From: Grammothele lineata
Taxonomy: Eukaryota; Basidiomycota; Agaricomycetes; Polyporales; Polyporaceae
Length of the DNA stretch: 64,000 bases
Direction: 5' to 3'
Assembly (NCBI GenBank): GCA_002150815.3
Contig: NDFF03000381.1
Coordinates: 496,001-560,000 of the forward strand
The notes beneath the pieces are model-generated. The model was not told the DNA's origin and searched no databases. It saw only the letters and a program-made list of their open reading frames with translations. The translations under genes and the position numbers were made by a program. Below, one piece after another: positions 26,903 to 38,691 of the stretch. The first letter of the stretch is position 1; each line of letters begins with the position of its first letter.

Positions 26903-29002
26903 ATGCCTCCTGCCGTAGTTCAGAGCAGCAATGCCAGTCGCCGTTCAACCGGCTCGATCCGTCAGCGCGAGAATCGTGTTTACAGCCAACAAGGGTCAGT
27001 GTCAGCCTCCGTACGACGCCGCAAGTCCCGCTCCCCAGACGCGCGCGGAGGCGACGACGCCACTCCCCAGCCCGATAGCCACACACGCAGGAAGAAGCGG
27101 CCGATGACCGTAGTGGGAACCCCTTCATCCTCTAACATCGTGAATACGTCTGGAATGCGCATGGCCGTCTACGAGGATCCCCCTCAGGCCGATCGCGGGC
27201 GGACGAAGGCGAAGTCCAAGCCACGGCCCGCCCCGATGCAGGTCGACGAGGACGAGGACGATCTACACATCGTGACGAATATCATGCCTGTCCCAGAAAC
27301 AAACGGGAGGGCAGCTCATGCACCAGGCGCACGTTCGAAGCGCAAGGCGCGCTCTCGGTCGCGCGAGGCGCACCGGCAGGCGCGAAAGGCGGTCGCCCCC
27401 GAGTCGATGGAGGACGATGAAGAACCGAAATATACCGGACCATTGGCGCAGGCGGAGTACTTTAGGATGAAGCGGGAGCTCGAGTCGTTGCGGAAGGTGC
27501 GCGGACCACACTATCTCCGTCTCGTACTATCACTGAGACACAACTGCAGGAATTGTTTTCCCAGAAGCAGAGTATGCGACAACAGGATCAGGTGAGGATA
27601 CCTTCCGTATAGTGTGTGTCCGCTTGTGGAGCTGTATCGTCGTTTGATTGTGGAGTGCAGCCAGAAAGGAGCGTTGGTGTAGTCTCACAACACCCAGACA
27701 CCGAGCTTTCAAAGCGGGATGTCTCCGCGTAGTCTTGTTGCCGACTGTCCTGCCTTCCTGCTTTGCTGACTTTCGTTCATTCAGATCATCGAGGATCTGG
27801 GAGTACAGATGGCGAGCATGAAAGAGGTCAGTTCTAGTGACATCATTATACTGGAAGGGTCTTCTCATTTCGTGGTCTCAGTCGAAGCGCACACAGCACC
27901 TTGAGATGGAGAAGCTCAAGACGCAGTCGAAGAAGTCTGATGACGTACGTGGTGTATCCTTTATGCTCGCATATGTTCTGAGCTAATGACGTAAATTATT
28001 AGCTCGTTGCCACGATTGAGAGCAACTTGACCTGTCAAATCTGCATGGATCTCCTTCTCAAGCCCTACGGGTATGGCTGATGTCTTCTATAGAAGAGAAT
28101 CAAATGCACTGACTACTTATTCGCTAATTGTGCATATCCGTTGTAGTCTATCTCCATGCGGACACGTTCTCTGCATGACCTGCCTCTTGGGTTGGTTCAA
28201 GGCCGCGCCGCCTGGCGAGGATGACATGGACGACGAGCATCCGAATACTCTCCTCTACCGAACCAAGACCTGCCCCTGTTGCCGTACCGTGGTGCATAGC
28301 AAGCCCATACCGCTCTATCTCATCAAGTCGCTCGCATCCGCCCTGGACAAGTCGAAGGCACCTGCTGGTACTACGCGCCGATCCCCGCCGCCTGATGACG
28401 ATGATCCCTGGGCTGGGATTTTCCGTGATCCACGCGATGTGGATGCATACTGGAGTAGCGATGACGAGGAAGATGACGAGGACGAGGAAGAAGAAGACGA
28501 GGAAGGCGATGGGGGATACAACGACGAAGACTACTGGTCGGCCTACGGTTCAGGCGAAGATGACGAACCGTACGAAGGCCCGTACATCAACCCTCGCTGG
28601 GCACCACCGTCGGTCAACATCTCGCTGGAAGACTATCCCTTCCTCGATGAGGACGCTGAAGAGATTTTAATGCTTCGTCGTGGGGCTACCATGGGCATGA
28701 TCGAGCTTTTTGGGATGTCCTACGACCACGACAACGGGCTCTGCGCGATTGTTGAGGGCGGTAACGCGGTGTATCTCGGTTGGAACATCACTCTTCACCC
28801 GGCCGATCAGACTGGGGAGGAATACATGGACTGGGTTCTTGCCGACATGTACGACCGTCCGGAGCGTTGGCGTGTCCTGAGCGACGACGACGACGATACG
28901 TGGACCGCGTGGAAGCTGGTGCCAGAGGATGAGGACGAGGAATATGATAACACGGACTCGGAGTTTTGGGCAGAAGATATGGCCGAGGACGATGAGATGT
29001 GA
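26903..29002 (+). CDS. RING-finger E3 ubiquitin ligase-like protein
   Basis: Exons 26903-27496, 27550-27591, 27785-27826, 27882-27944, 28003-28070 and 28147-29002 encode 554 aa. The basic, Arg/Lys/Ser-rich N-terminus (about 200 residues) leads into a coiled-coil-like segment. A C3HC4 RING finger follows, with Cys 258 and 261, Cys 274, His 276, Cys 279 and 282, and Cys 312 and 315. A strongly acidic Asp/Glu stretch comes next, and then a C-terminal domain that looks globular. It should act as an E3 ligase, probably nuclear from the basic N-terminus (inference). The layout resembles fungal CHFR-like or Rad18-like RING proteins, but no FHA domain is present, so no symbol is given. The 193-nt second intron is larger than the local norm. 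Confidence 0.85.
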
Positions 29003-29670
29003 GCGCAGCGAGGGAATTACCTTGCCTTGCGCATGACGGTGAGTTTCGTGAGATGTGGAAGGTTTAACCGAGGTTTAGCTGTACATGCGGGTCGAATACT
29101 GTACAAAGCTCTGTATCATTGGCTGTATAAGTACTGCTGTTCATAATGATTCCATCGCTCTGACTGGTCCATCTGTGTGCGGGTTCGATCCTTACCTGTA
29201 CTGACACTGGCGAGCGGCCTGCAGGCAGAACCGCCAGTGTTGAGATACTGTAGCCACGTGTGTGTATGACGCGGTGACGTCTGTGCCAAGCATGCAAGCT
29301 CGAGCGCTTGAGTACGGCTCGGGCCTTCCGCCATCTCAGGCTACCCACGGCAGTCTCCCCGCCTCTTCCCCTCCGCCGCCCGTCCCTTGAGGGCCCCGCA
29401 AGCTTCTCGCTCGCCTTTCCACTCGCCAGCCAGGGCAAGAGCACTGCACACCCGGATACCCTCTATCTCACAGCTTTCGCTATCTCTTCAACCTGGCTTT
29501 CAATCTGCAGCTGCGCTCTTTTACTACCTAACGACTCTGACGACTTTCACGATTTCTCTTCCTCCTTTGCATCTGTAATCCTATCAGCTCGCCTGTTTTT
29601 ATATACCTGTCAAGCATTACCCTCTTGTGTTTCCAATTTCTATCCTCGGCTCGACACCAAGATCATCTCA
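29003..29670. other. intergenic region upstream of the Ostalpha-like gene
   Basis: 668 bp; the right half is C/T-rich leader sequence. A TATA-like TTTATATA lies about 70 bp before the ATG (29598-29605). A tRNA B-box-like string near 29181 was examined and rejected. Confidence 0.4.
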
Positions 29671-32600
29671 ATGGTGAATATAACGGCCGACGGAAGGTGC
29701 TTTGCCGAGGTGGCTGAAGCAGAAAGTCCTCCACTCATTCAGAATGGCAAGGTTGTCATCCAAGGTAGGTGAACTCATCTACCTTCTGTTGGAGAGTGCT
29801 GATATCTTGCCTTAACCCGTCCAAAGCTCACCATGTATGTCCCAAATCACCGCTGCGCAAAATTCCTACGCGGGCTTCTTGACGCCATCCTCTCGACTTA
29901 CAGATTGGTTGGATGGTCTGCACTGCGTTCACACTAATCGCTATGGGAGTCTCTTTTTGGCTCATCAACAAGCATTTGCGATGGTACACCAACGTGCGTC
30001 GAGTCTTTCGGTCAGACCAGTATTCGATTATTGACATTCTCATACAGAAACATGAGCAACGCTGTGCGTTGATCATGGTCCTAAGCTTTGAAAAATAGCT
30101 CATGCATTCTTGATCAGACATTGTCCGTATCTTGTTCATGGTCCCGTTGTATGCGGTCGTCAGTACGGCGTCCTACTTTTGGTGGGTGAGTCAACGCCTG
30201 TTACGTCGTTTATCGTGGGGCTTCAATCCGTTCTAAATGCTTTCCCTGCAGAACCATTCGACTCCACTCCTTTTGATCCGTGACGGCTACGAGTCCACTG
30301 TCCTCACGTCATTCTTCTACCTGCTGCTGCTATACCTTTCTCCGGACGTGCACGAGCAGAAGGAGATTTTTCGCAAGGTAATTTCTGCTCATCCTGGGGC
30401 AATTTCTTGTGGAGTGACTTGTCTGGCAACAGTATGGCCTGTCCCAAGAGAACGATAAGGATAGACGTAGGCGCGGGGAACCCATCCAGAAGTGGGTGTA
30501 CCCCATAGGTTTCGTACGGTGGAAACCTGCGGTGAGTGAACTCCGATGGTAAACCACGCATGAATTTATAAAACTGTTTATCTCTAGGATGGTCTTTACT
30601 TTCTACAGCTTATGAAGTGGGGCGTTCTGCAGTATTGTGTTGTTAGACCAGGGTAGGTTCTGCTCATCCTCCATTCGAATCCTCTACTTATATGTCTGTC
30701 CAGAACGACACTTGCAGCCGTGATCCTCAATTACGTCGGACTGTATTGTGAAGACTCGTGGAGTTTGGGATGGGGCCACATCTGGGTACGTTACCAAGTA
30801 GAATGTTCTCGGACGTAATGCTCACGTGGTGCCGTAGATTACTGTCGTCGTATCTATCTCTGTGACTGTTGCCATGTATTGTCTCCTTCAACTGTACATG
30901 ACGGTAAAGACACAACTTGCACCCCAGAAGCCGCTCCTGAAGTTATTTGCCATCAAGGCTGTTGGTATGTCGATCGCGCTCTGCGGCCATCGTCTACATC
31001 ACTCACATCTGTACGTCAGTGTTCTTGACGTTCTGGCAGGCTACGCTGCTTTCTCTACTGACCGTCTTCGGTCTCGTCAAAGACGTAAGTACACGTTATC
31101 CGTGATAGGATTGCCCCGCAACTTACATCCAACTCTATGATAAGACGCCTTTCATGACTGCCAACAATATCAATATTGGCATTGGGGCAATTGCAGAGAC
31201 TGTTGAGATGGCGTACGTGTGCCAGCCTTCGTGCTATGGCTGCCATCTGACTGCCTCCTTAGAATCTTCGCGTGTTTGCATCTCAAAGCATTCTCGTACA
31301 AGCCGTACTGCTCCGGGGGGCCCACTTCCAGATGGCGATCGCTTATCCATGCCATGAACTTCAAGGAAACGATTCTTGAGCTGTGGACCGGCTGGGTCTA
31401 CATGATCCGCCGGTACCGCGGGCATGAAGTAGACACTCAAGCTCGTCGTGAAGCACACCTGGAAAATATTTTTGGTCGATCCCGGTTCGACATATATCGG
31501 GGCGCAAACGACTCTGGTGTTGTTGCGAACGCGTCCGAGAAAGACGTCAACGTCACAGTACATGTTGAGAAAGAAGTCCGGGTTGGGGAAGAACGTCAGT
31601 GGCTCGGTGTGGGAGACGATTACGCCTATGGCCTGGGCTATCAGACAAGGCGAATGCGGGAGAGGAGTGAGGGGCTAGAGTCGCAGATCGAGAAGGAACT
31701 GACAAGGCGGGGGTACACGTTACGAGGTATTTTCTCGTCGCGCTTAACTTCGGCGATGTTTACTGATTTGCTATGCCTCCGTAGGTGACTCAGGTGGCCA
31801 CTATGCACCTGTTATCGATGCGGAAGCTGCTCTTGCTCCTAGTCCAGGTCATGAGCGTGCTAGCCGGTCATCCTGGTGGCGCAGAGTCTACAACCGACTC
31901 TCGCAATCCGGCCCTGATACCGAGCCCGACATCGTCACGTCACCACCTGGCAGTTTCCCGTCGGGTCGCCAGCCATCTCGATCTCATCGTTCAAGAGACC
32001 TGGCAAGCAAGTTACCTATGCCGCCCGTGCAAGAGGACTACTACAAAGACCCTCCTCCACCTTCCGCCATTCGGACGTACCGTCAAGGCAAATGCCAGAG
32101 TGGCCCACGAGACAGGAAACAAACCATATCCCCTCCGACATTTGATCCTCCCTTGCTCTCAGCTGCGTTCCAAGACATACCTAGTCCCATGAGCTCACCG
32201 GATGCCCGTGACAACGCCTTCAACTTGGCCCCTGTGGATGCGTCGAAGCTGGCTCCGCCGAATGCGCCGTTGTTATTATCGCCTAGCGCTCAGTCACTAC
32301 AAGCAGACAGCTTTCTCGACCGGGCATTCACTCGCTCAGTTGAACCAGGATCTTCGGTTGAACTAGGCGCGTCAGGGCCGCCATCCTCGCAATCGCACCA
32401 AACACAAGTGAAGTTAGGCCCTGTACCTGTCATTGACACTCAGACCAAGCCTGCCGCCAAGATTCCTGCCGTGGTCAGCCCCGCCATGGCTGGCCCATCT
32501 TCACCTGCACGGGTGTCCCCTTCGAAAGCTACCCCGGATGTTGTGCCTCCAGTGGTTCGCGTTCCCAGTCCTCGTCCACTACCCCTCTCGCCCACCTCTT

Positions 32601-33019
32601 CCGGACACGTAGGCGATGGCAAGCAAGGGAGGAGACGGTCTTCCCACAAGCGAGACTCGGCTCAATTCTTTACTGAGCCACTCACTATTTCCCCTGTTCA
32701 GTCGCTGCCTCAAGCTCTCCCGCCCATCCATCAATCCCCGCCACACTCCCCACCTAGCCCTCACGAGCCTCCCCGTCTGCAGCGTGCTTCTGCTGCGTAC
32801 TCCAGAGGCACTCGTACGAATTCCGGCACGGTGCAGGCCTCGCCCCCACGGTACACCCCTGCGAACCGGTTCATCCCTACGAGGAGTCAGATCGTGCTTC
32901 CAACGCCTCTTGCGTCGGGACCGGCTTCGCCGCCGCCCTCTTCTCCAGGAACGACCTATGTATCGGGTATGCCCCATAACCCCCGATATCAGCCACCTAA
33001 GCGATCCTCGCCGAGGTAG
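29671..33019 (+). CDS. Ostalpha/TMEM184 family membrane protein
   Basis: Fourteen exons encode 868 aa: 29671-29764, an 8-nt micro-exon 29827-29834, 29904-29993, 30048-30063, 30118-30185, 30252-30377, 30433-30531, 30588-30652, 30704-30785, 30838-30964, 31020-31084, 31145-31212, 31263-31726 and 31785-33019. The first 360 or so residues are the seven-helix organic solute transporter alpha/DUF300 domain. Landmarks are HLRWYTN, the YIVRILFMVPLYA helix, HSTPLLLIRDGYES, LMKWGVLQYC, NYVGLYCEDS and FLTFWQATLLS. Yeast and plant relatives sit in vacuolar membranes. The remaining 500 residues are Pro/Ser-rich and disordered, much longer than in animal TMEM184. Every junction keeps phase, and introns are 44-77 nt. 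Confidence 0.9.
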
Positions 33020-33283
33020 TCAGATGTGACTACGACACTCCTCATACCCAGTTTGTTCTTCTATGTTTCCGGACCTATCTTGCTATTTGTTGATGCTCAA
33101 GTTATGGTCTATTTAGTCACCATATACTTATATCTTGTTATGTTACGAACTATCACGACCAAACCTAACGACCTGTAATGATCATCGCTAGTGACACCTC
33201 CGTACTCTCTCGCCTGTATCATCTTGGCAATCCATCCATGCTCTTGTGTCCACCAAAGTTAATCCTCCTGTTCCGCCACCAAG

Positions 33284-35302
33284 TCAGGATACACTGTCGG
33301 GAAAGTAGCGGGTGAACGTGACGTCGAGTACGTAGAGATTCCGGTATGTTCTGCCGAAACTAAGATGGCAATGCTTCCACTGTTGAAGTCGTAACGTGAG
33401 GGTACAGGCTTGGTTATGGCGGAATGTGAGGACACACTCCGCGCCGTTACGCGACACCAGTTCGTGAGGAAGCCAATGGACGCGTCCAGGGATCACCGGG
33501 CAAGATACTGTGTTTTCCGAAAATCTAGAACATAGAAGGCGATGGAAGTCCTGAGACTCGATAGAACTAGCACCCTCTTCCGGATCGGCCTTGATACCTG
33601 ACACCGTTGGCCAATCTGAGAAGGTCCTCTTGCTCACCACAACCTCGAACCATGGGTGGTCAAAATGTTCCGTGCACGATCTATGGCATGTCCATCCACA
33701 CATGATGGTGACAACCGTGTGACGCAGGAGAGTCTGGGTTCCCCCGGGGAGCGGCAAACGCTCTAGAGCAACAAAGCTGAACCAACTCGTGCCTTCTGCG
33801 TCATTTGGAGGACGGCCGTCGAGCTCCCGATATTCGACCACGAGGCCTTCGCGCCCGTCGCGGGAAGGGAAGGCAGCTCCAGCGCACGCATCCATCTGGA
33901 GGCGAAATCCACCGGAGTCGAAGCGGCTGATAACGCGACGTGGGATGAAGTAAGCAAACCAGCGAGGACGAGTCAGGACGTCCGGCTCGAGGGCGGAGAG
34001 CAGTGGATGGGTGCGGGCTTGAGCAGCGTCGAAGGCAGGGAGGATGAGCTCTGTCCGTGTGCACTGGCCGGTGAAACGGGCTTTCACGACTTGTAGAGGA
34101 ACGAAGGCCAGGCGGCAGGGTGTGAGCGAAGAAAAGTTATCTTGTGTAGAGCCACCGCAAGCGTCCATACGAAACGCCATCGATGCACCAACGACACACC
34201 GATCAACAGTCTCGGGCACGCGGTGGAGGAAGAGAGCGGCGAGTTCCCCGTGCTCATTCCGGCATGGTAGGAGTGCACAGAAGAACGCTTCGTCCGGAGT
34301 CCACGGACATGTGTCCAGTTGGATGCGCGGTAACTCGACGTGTAGACCGTAGGAAGATATGCGACATTCTGGAGGCGGCGAATGTGTATCAATATCGAGC
34401 ATTCGCGCAAGGCTAGCGTAGGGGAAGGACTCCGTGTGGGGCGAGTTACGGAAAGCAGACGGTGAGGAGGCGAGAAGTGCACGTGGGGCGTCAGTGGACG
34501 GGAGGGTGAAGTGCATCCAGTTGCGGGAAGCGAGCGGATCCCCAGATATCGCATCCCCCCAAGTGAAGATGGATTGGTCAGGGTAGCGGTGGAGGATCTC
34601 CTCCTGCAACCGCCGGAAAGCATGCGCTCCCTCGCCATAAATGGTCGGTATGTGAACTCCAAAGATTCCCATGAGCGAGTACGCGCGGTCTTCTTCACGA
34701 GTGGTCTGCCGCTTTGCCGCCCAAGACATGCGCCTGGCGACATTGGCCTGGTCAAGTGAACGCGCGTGGACAAGGAAGTCGATGTGTATCCCGGTGATTT
34801 CCTCGACGACCCTCGCGAGCGTCTGGTTCGTGCCGATGACGTACCAGTCCTTGGATAGAAAGACGACGACGGAAGGGGCAAGGAGTTCTTGGAGTGTCCA
34901 TCCACGAGTGAACCATTTGCTCTGCCTGAAAGATGACATATGCCATTGCGGGTCCTCGACGTCCGTGGCGTCTTGTAGGTATGCATAGCAGATGGCGGCC
35001 TCAGCATACCACGCGTACATGGAGTTGATAGCCTCGGAGAGCTGGGAACTGCTCGACTTGTCAATGCAGCAGGTGTCGATCCAAACCCAATCATAGCCGT
35101 CTCTCGCTGCGATCTCACAGCATCGGCGAATCTTGTCAGAAACGAGGGCAAGTGCGTTATGGGGATGGGAGTTTCCTAGGGCCCTAACATCCTGGAAGGA
35201 TTGCTCTTCGCTTTGCCACACGTGTGACAAAATTGCATAGCGGAGGCCGGAAGCGTTCAGGAACTCTTTCAATATCGCGGTCGTAGTATTAAGAAGCCAC
35301 AT
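33284..35302 (-). CDS. HET (heterokaryon incompatibility) domain protein
   Basis: A single 672-codon exon. The N-terminus begins MWLLNT and has the HET hallmarks RYAILSHVW (21-29), YDWVWIDTCCID, SMYAWYAEAAICYAYLQD and WFTRGWTLQELLAP, then the basidiomycete-type extension AYSLMGIFGVHIPTIYGEG. HET domains are TIR-like and trigger cell death after fusion of incompatible hyphae when part of a recognition pair. The C-terminal 400 residues are a beta-rich region common in mushroom HET proteins, with no NACHT or WD repeats. It stands alone, convergent with the Ostalpha-like gene, and no partner gene is adjacent. Involvement in actual incompatibility is inference. Confidence 0.92.
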   Translation of the reverse strand: MWLLNTTTAILKEFLNASGLRYAILSHVWQSEEQSFQDVRALGNSHPHNALALVSDKIRRCCEIAARDGYDWVWIDTCCIDKSSSSQLSEAINSMYAWYAEAAICYAYLQDATDVEDPQWHMSSFRQSKWFTRGWTLQELLAPSVVVFLSKDWYVIGTNQTLARVVEEITGIHIDFLVHARSLDQANVARRMSWAAKRQTTREEDRAYSLMGIFGVHIPTIYGEGAHAFRRLQEEILHRYPDQSIFTWGDAISGDPLASRNWMHFTLPSTDAPRALLASSPSAFRNSPHTESFPYASLARMLDIDTHSPPPECRISSYGLHVELPRIQLDTCPWTPDEAFFCALLPCRNEHGELAALFLHRVPETVDRCVVGASMAFRMDACGGSTQDNFSSLTPCRLAFVPLQVVKARFTGQCTRTELILPAFDAAQARTHPLLSALEPDVLTRPRWFAYFIPRRVISRFDSGGFRLQMDACAGAAFPSRDGREGLVVEYRELDGRPPNDAEGTSWFSFVALERLPLPGGTQTLLRHTVVTIMCGWTCHRSCTEHFDHPWFEVVVSKRTFSDWPTVSGIKADPEEGASSIESQDFHRLLCSRFSENTVSCPVIPGRVHWLPHELVSRNGAECVLTFRHNQACTLTLRLQQWKHCHLSFGRTYRNLYVLDVTFTRYFPDSVS

Positions 35303-36706
35303 GTGGGCAGCTGATACGGCGTAGACTTATGAGTTAGGATTTTTTTGAAGCAGACATGTGTAAGCAAGTACGTACCGTCTGTACCATCCAGTCTCCAGAG
35401 AACATAGAGCGATACTGCAATCCAACAAGATACTGCGTGTCCTTCAGATGGTTAGTAGAGCTCTCGGCGAGGGGAAGGGTCAGAATATGGGGAATGGCGA
35501 ATCCCTTGCACTGAAGGGTCATTTTCTGGAGGTCTTGCCTCCGGCACTGCCAGAGCAAGAACCCCGCGTTGTCGCCGGGTGCCTATCATGAGACACTGCG
35601 GTTGCGCTCATCACATAGCCTCAGCCGCAGTTAAGAAGCAGCTGAGAGACAGCCTGTGGCTGTTTGGTGGTCGTCCAGGGTTGCGGCCTGGAAGAAAGAT
35701 TTCACGTAAGCCTCAAGCAATGCGTTTGTGTGAGGAAGATTTTAAACCTGAACATGAACATTAGCAAGTGAGGTAAGCTATAGTAATCCTTGCAAGATGA
35801 ACGGCTGGATGTTTGGAGCGCTGAGATGGTGGATACTTGTTGAGGGTACCGCAGTCTAGACAGGAGGCGCTTGCGATTGAGTCAAGACACCTGATCAACG
35901 CAGCCTCAAACTCTCTACGATCGAAATTTTAATTTTTAAGACCTCGAGGCCACGGTGTTCAGAAGCCCGACCCATTAAGAAGAGATATTTGAGGCTGCGC
36001 CCCCGATATATGTCCGACGCAATATGTCAAACTTTCCCTCCTTCAAGTTCTGTCGCTCAGAAACCTGCTAAGTATCTTCCAACCACAACGCTAACCCCAA
36101 TTCGCGTGTAAATTTTGAATCAAGCCATGCCTAACTTCAAGGACGCTTCGGAATGGAGTAGGACTGCTCCTCTGGGGGTATAGTCTATGCATCGCGGCAT
36201 ATTCGGACACGAGTATTATACCAAAAAAGTTCTGTAGATAACATCCTGAAACGTTACACTGGACTCGGAGTGCCTGGGAAGCCAATGCTGAGGTCCAATG
36301 AGTTGAGGCACGAGGAGAGATACTTGCCTACATCATCCACAATCTCTAAACGATGGAAGATCCCAACACGTCGAATGCCCGTCCTCTCGTTTCTATCGGA
36401 GGAGGCGCTAACTGCCCACGGCCCAGGGCGGTGGATCAACGAAAGTGAGATGCCGCATTAGCGTTGACCTGCTGGATGGCCAGATGCGGCAGAAAGGGGA
36501 GGGGAGGGGGGTTGGCAATGAAGGCAAAAGCATATCTGAATTAGGTCAGCTGTACTGTGTGAGGACTGTGACGTCCATAATGCCTACAATCCACTTCGAG
36601 CGTGAAGGGTTCACCAAACGCTACATTTGGGCCGTAAAATGTTAGACACAAAACGCGTTATACGAAAGATAGACGCACATCCCGACTGCTTGATCCACCA
36701 CTACCG
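35303..36706. other. gene-free 1.4-kb region beside the HET gene
   Basis: AT-richer than the surroundings, with short frames only (75 codons or fewer) on either strand. No tRNA, repeat or transposon end was seen. It contains the presumed HET promoter on the left and the 3' UTR of the F-box-like gene on the right. Confidence 0.45.
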
Positions 36707-38241
36707 TCATGCATCGAAGCTGAAGTTCTGATGGGGAATTTCAGTAGCAACGAAAGTCGGCGCGTCACCGTTGGCGACTCTATCCATCTGGAGAAGGTCG
36801 TAATCGCCGGCCAACCGGTCGATCCTCAGGACGACGATCTCCAAAGCTGGAGCCTCCTTGAAGATTCGCCGACACAGTGCATGCCTGTCTGAGGCAAGGA
36901 CCCAGAATTCACGATCGGTATGGTCATAGCTAAAAGTCCGATCGCCTGGTACCTTGTCGAATTCGAGTGAGATGCCGAGTTCGAACTTGCGTAGAGCAGG
37001 GAGAGCAGAAAGACCCTTGAATACAGGTGCCTAAAGCGATAGGCATGCGAACTGGTTAGAAACTCCATGATCTGTATGAAATGTTAGCAGTGGAACACCT
37101 GACTGACTAGTACTTCGTTTAGGAACCGTGTCTCTTCTGTTATAAGAGTAATTTTGGCATTGAACTCTAACGTGGATATTTCCGATAGAGCTGAGACTCG
37201 GAGACAAGAGGCCACATTCATACCACCGACTGTGTATAAGTCTTTGCTTGCCATAGATAATGAGAGGTATGAGGGGCGAGCCATGGCCATGATCGAACCA
37301 ATGAATCGCAAGGATTGTGTGCGTACGGTGATGTCTACATGAGTGATACGGCATGGTAATCCAAGCAGATAGAGGTCGAGGGCAGCGCCAGTGAACTTGT
37401 CTAGCCGTTTCCAAGTGGCGATCCTCGCGTGGTCTTCCAAGTTGAGCCGGCGGGTATCGGCGTGGTCTTCCAGATCATCTGGCCCAACATCCAGAAAATG
37501 GCTATCAATGGTGAAGACTGTGAGGTTCCGAAGATGGGGATATGTGATGGCCCACTGAGCTGAACGCGGATGCCAGACGTCTCGGATGTCGAGGGTGTGT
37601 AGGTTGTGGTATACCGGATATATAGGCAAAACCTCGCTGAACTCACGCCAACAATCGCATGATAGTTTCCGGAGAGTCGACCGTGCGTTCTTGAGGAGTG
37701 CGGCTGGGTGCAAGCGGTCGAGCTTGTCTGGGTCTTGCCAGCTGGCACCGAAGTCAACGTTGACGCTGTACAAACTGGCTTCTTCAAGAGGCCAGTGCAT
37801 TGCCTCCAACATCCTACAGGTGTGTTGATACCCTTTAACAATCCTCACGTGCCTGACATTCTTGAGAGCAGCGAATGCGAGGGCGAGATTGGGATGTGCC
37901 ATCAACGTACGCTCCGCGTTCCGAAAGGTCAAAGTTTCGAGACGCGTGGCGCGTGGAAGGTCTTGGGATAAAGCGTCCGCAATTTCAGGGGTGACGTGTT
38001 GGTCGTCCATGGTGAGTGAGAGGAGATATGGCCATCGCGTGCGTTTGTGGCGGCGCATGAACCGAACGAAGGAGGCGATATGACGGCTACCACCGAGGAC
38101 AACCGGACGTTCAAGGACATACTTGGCGCAGCCTCTAAGAAGATCGTGACTTGAGCTCATAAGGGACAGTAAATCTCGTTCGTGACAGAAGGAGGCGACA
38201 ATCAGGAGGATATCGAGTGGGAGTTTAGACCGCGTAGTCAT
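36707..38241 (-). CDS. F-box-like protein with leucine-rich region
   Basis: Two exons, 38241-37108 and 37030-36707, joined across a 77-nt GTCAGT intron, encode 485 aa. The N-terminus KLPLDILLIVASFCHERDLLSL is a degenerate F-box. The rest has irregular Leu-rich repeats (for example LETLTFRNAE, NLTVFTID, HVDITVRTQ), as in the large F-box/LRR families of Agaricomycetes. The second exon carries a conserved-looking tail with LPALRKFELG, ALCRRIFKEAPALEIVVLRIDR and a C-terminal PHQNFSFDA. The likely role is substrate binding for SCF ligases (inference). A competing acceptor at 37071 leads out of frame. Confidence 0.8.
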
Positions 38242-38691
38242 TCTGTGGGACCATGTCCCGTCAAGATACGCCTCGTACTAGTCGCCACCATTGTTTCGTA
38301 TAGTACTCACTGATGTGTCGTAGCCTCCATAGTGGTGTGGATATAGCGCCTGGACTGAAGAACGAAGGTTGACAGTTGTGGGGGGCAACTTCCGATGGAG
38401 ATCTATAGGGCTATGTCTTTCGAGTGTCTTTCGTCGAGATGAGTGGTCAGCAAGATCATCCTTAGACGCCAGAGAAGATAAGATTAGATTGGGTTGGTTG
38501 TTTATAGAACCGCGTCGGTCGTGATTTCATGCAACTCGCTCGAGCGGGGAGGCCCCCGGCTCGCTCCTCTTTCCTCTCCGCCCCGCAGCCCCCTTCGTGC
38601 GCCCTCACTCGCCCGGACCCGCTTCTCTCTATATCTGCTGCTTCTTATTACGCTTAGAGGGCTATCGCAGCCGTCTCATATGAACTTCTAG
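38242..38691. other. divergent intergenic region before YVC1
   Basis: 450 bp between the F-box-like gene and YVC1, head to head. C/T-rich sequence precedes the YVC1 start; no firm element. Confidence 0.4.

Noticed and set aside
29120..29200. Possible tRNA, suggested by a B-box-like GGTTCGATCC
   Set aside because: The flanking bases do not form a T-arm stem, and no acceptor stem or A-box is found at the right distance on either strand.
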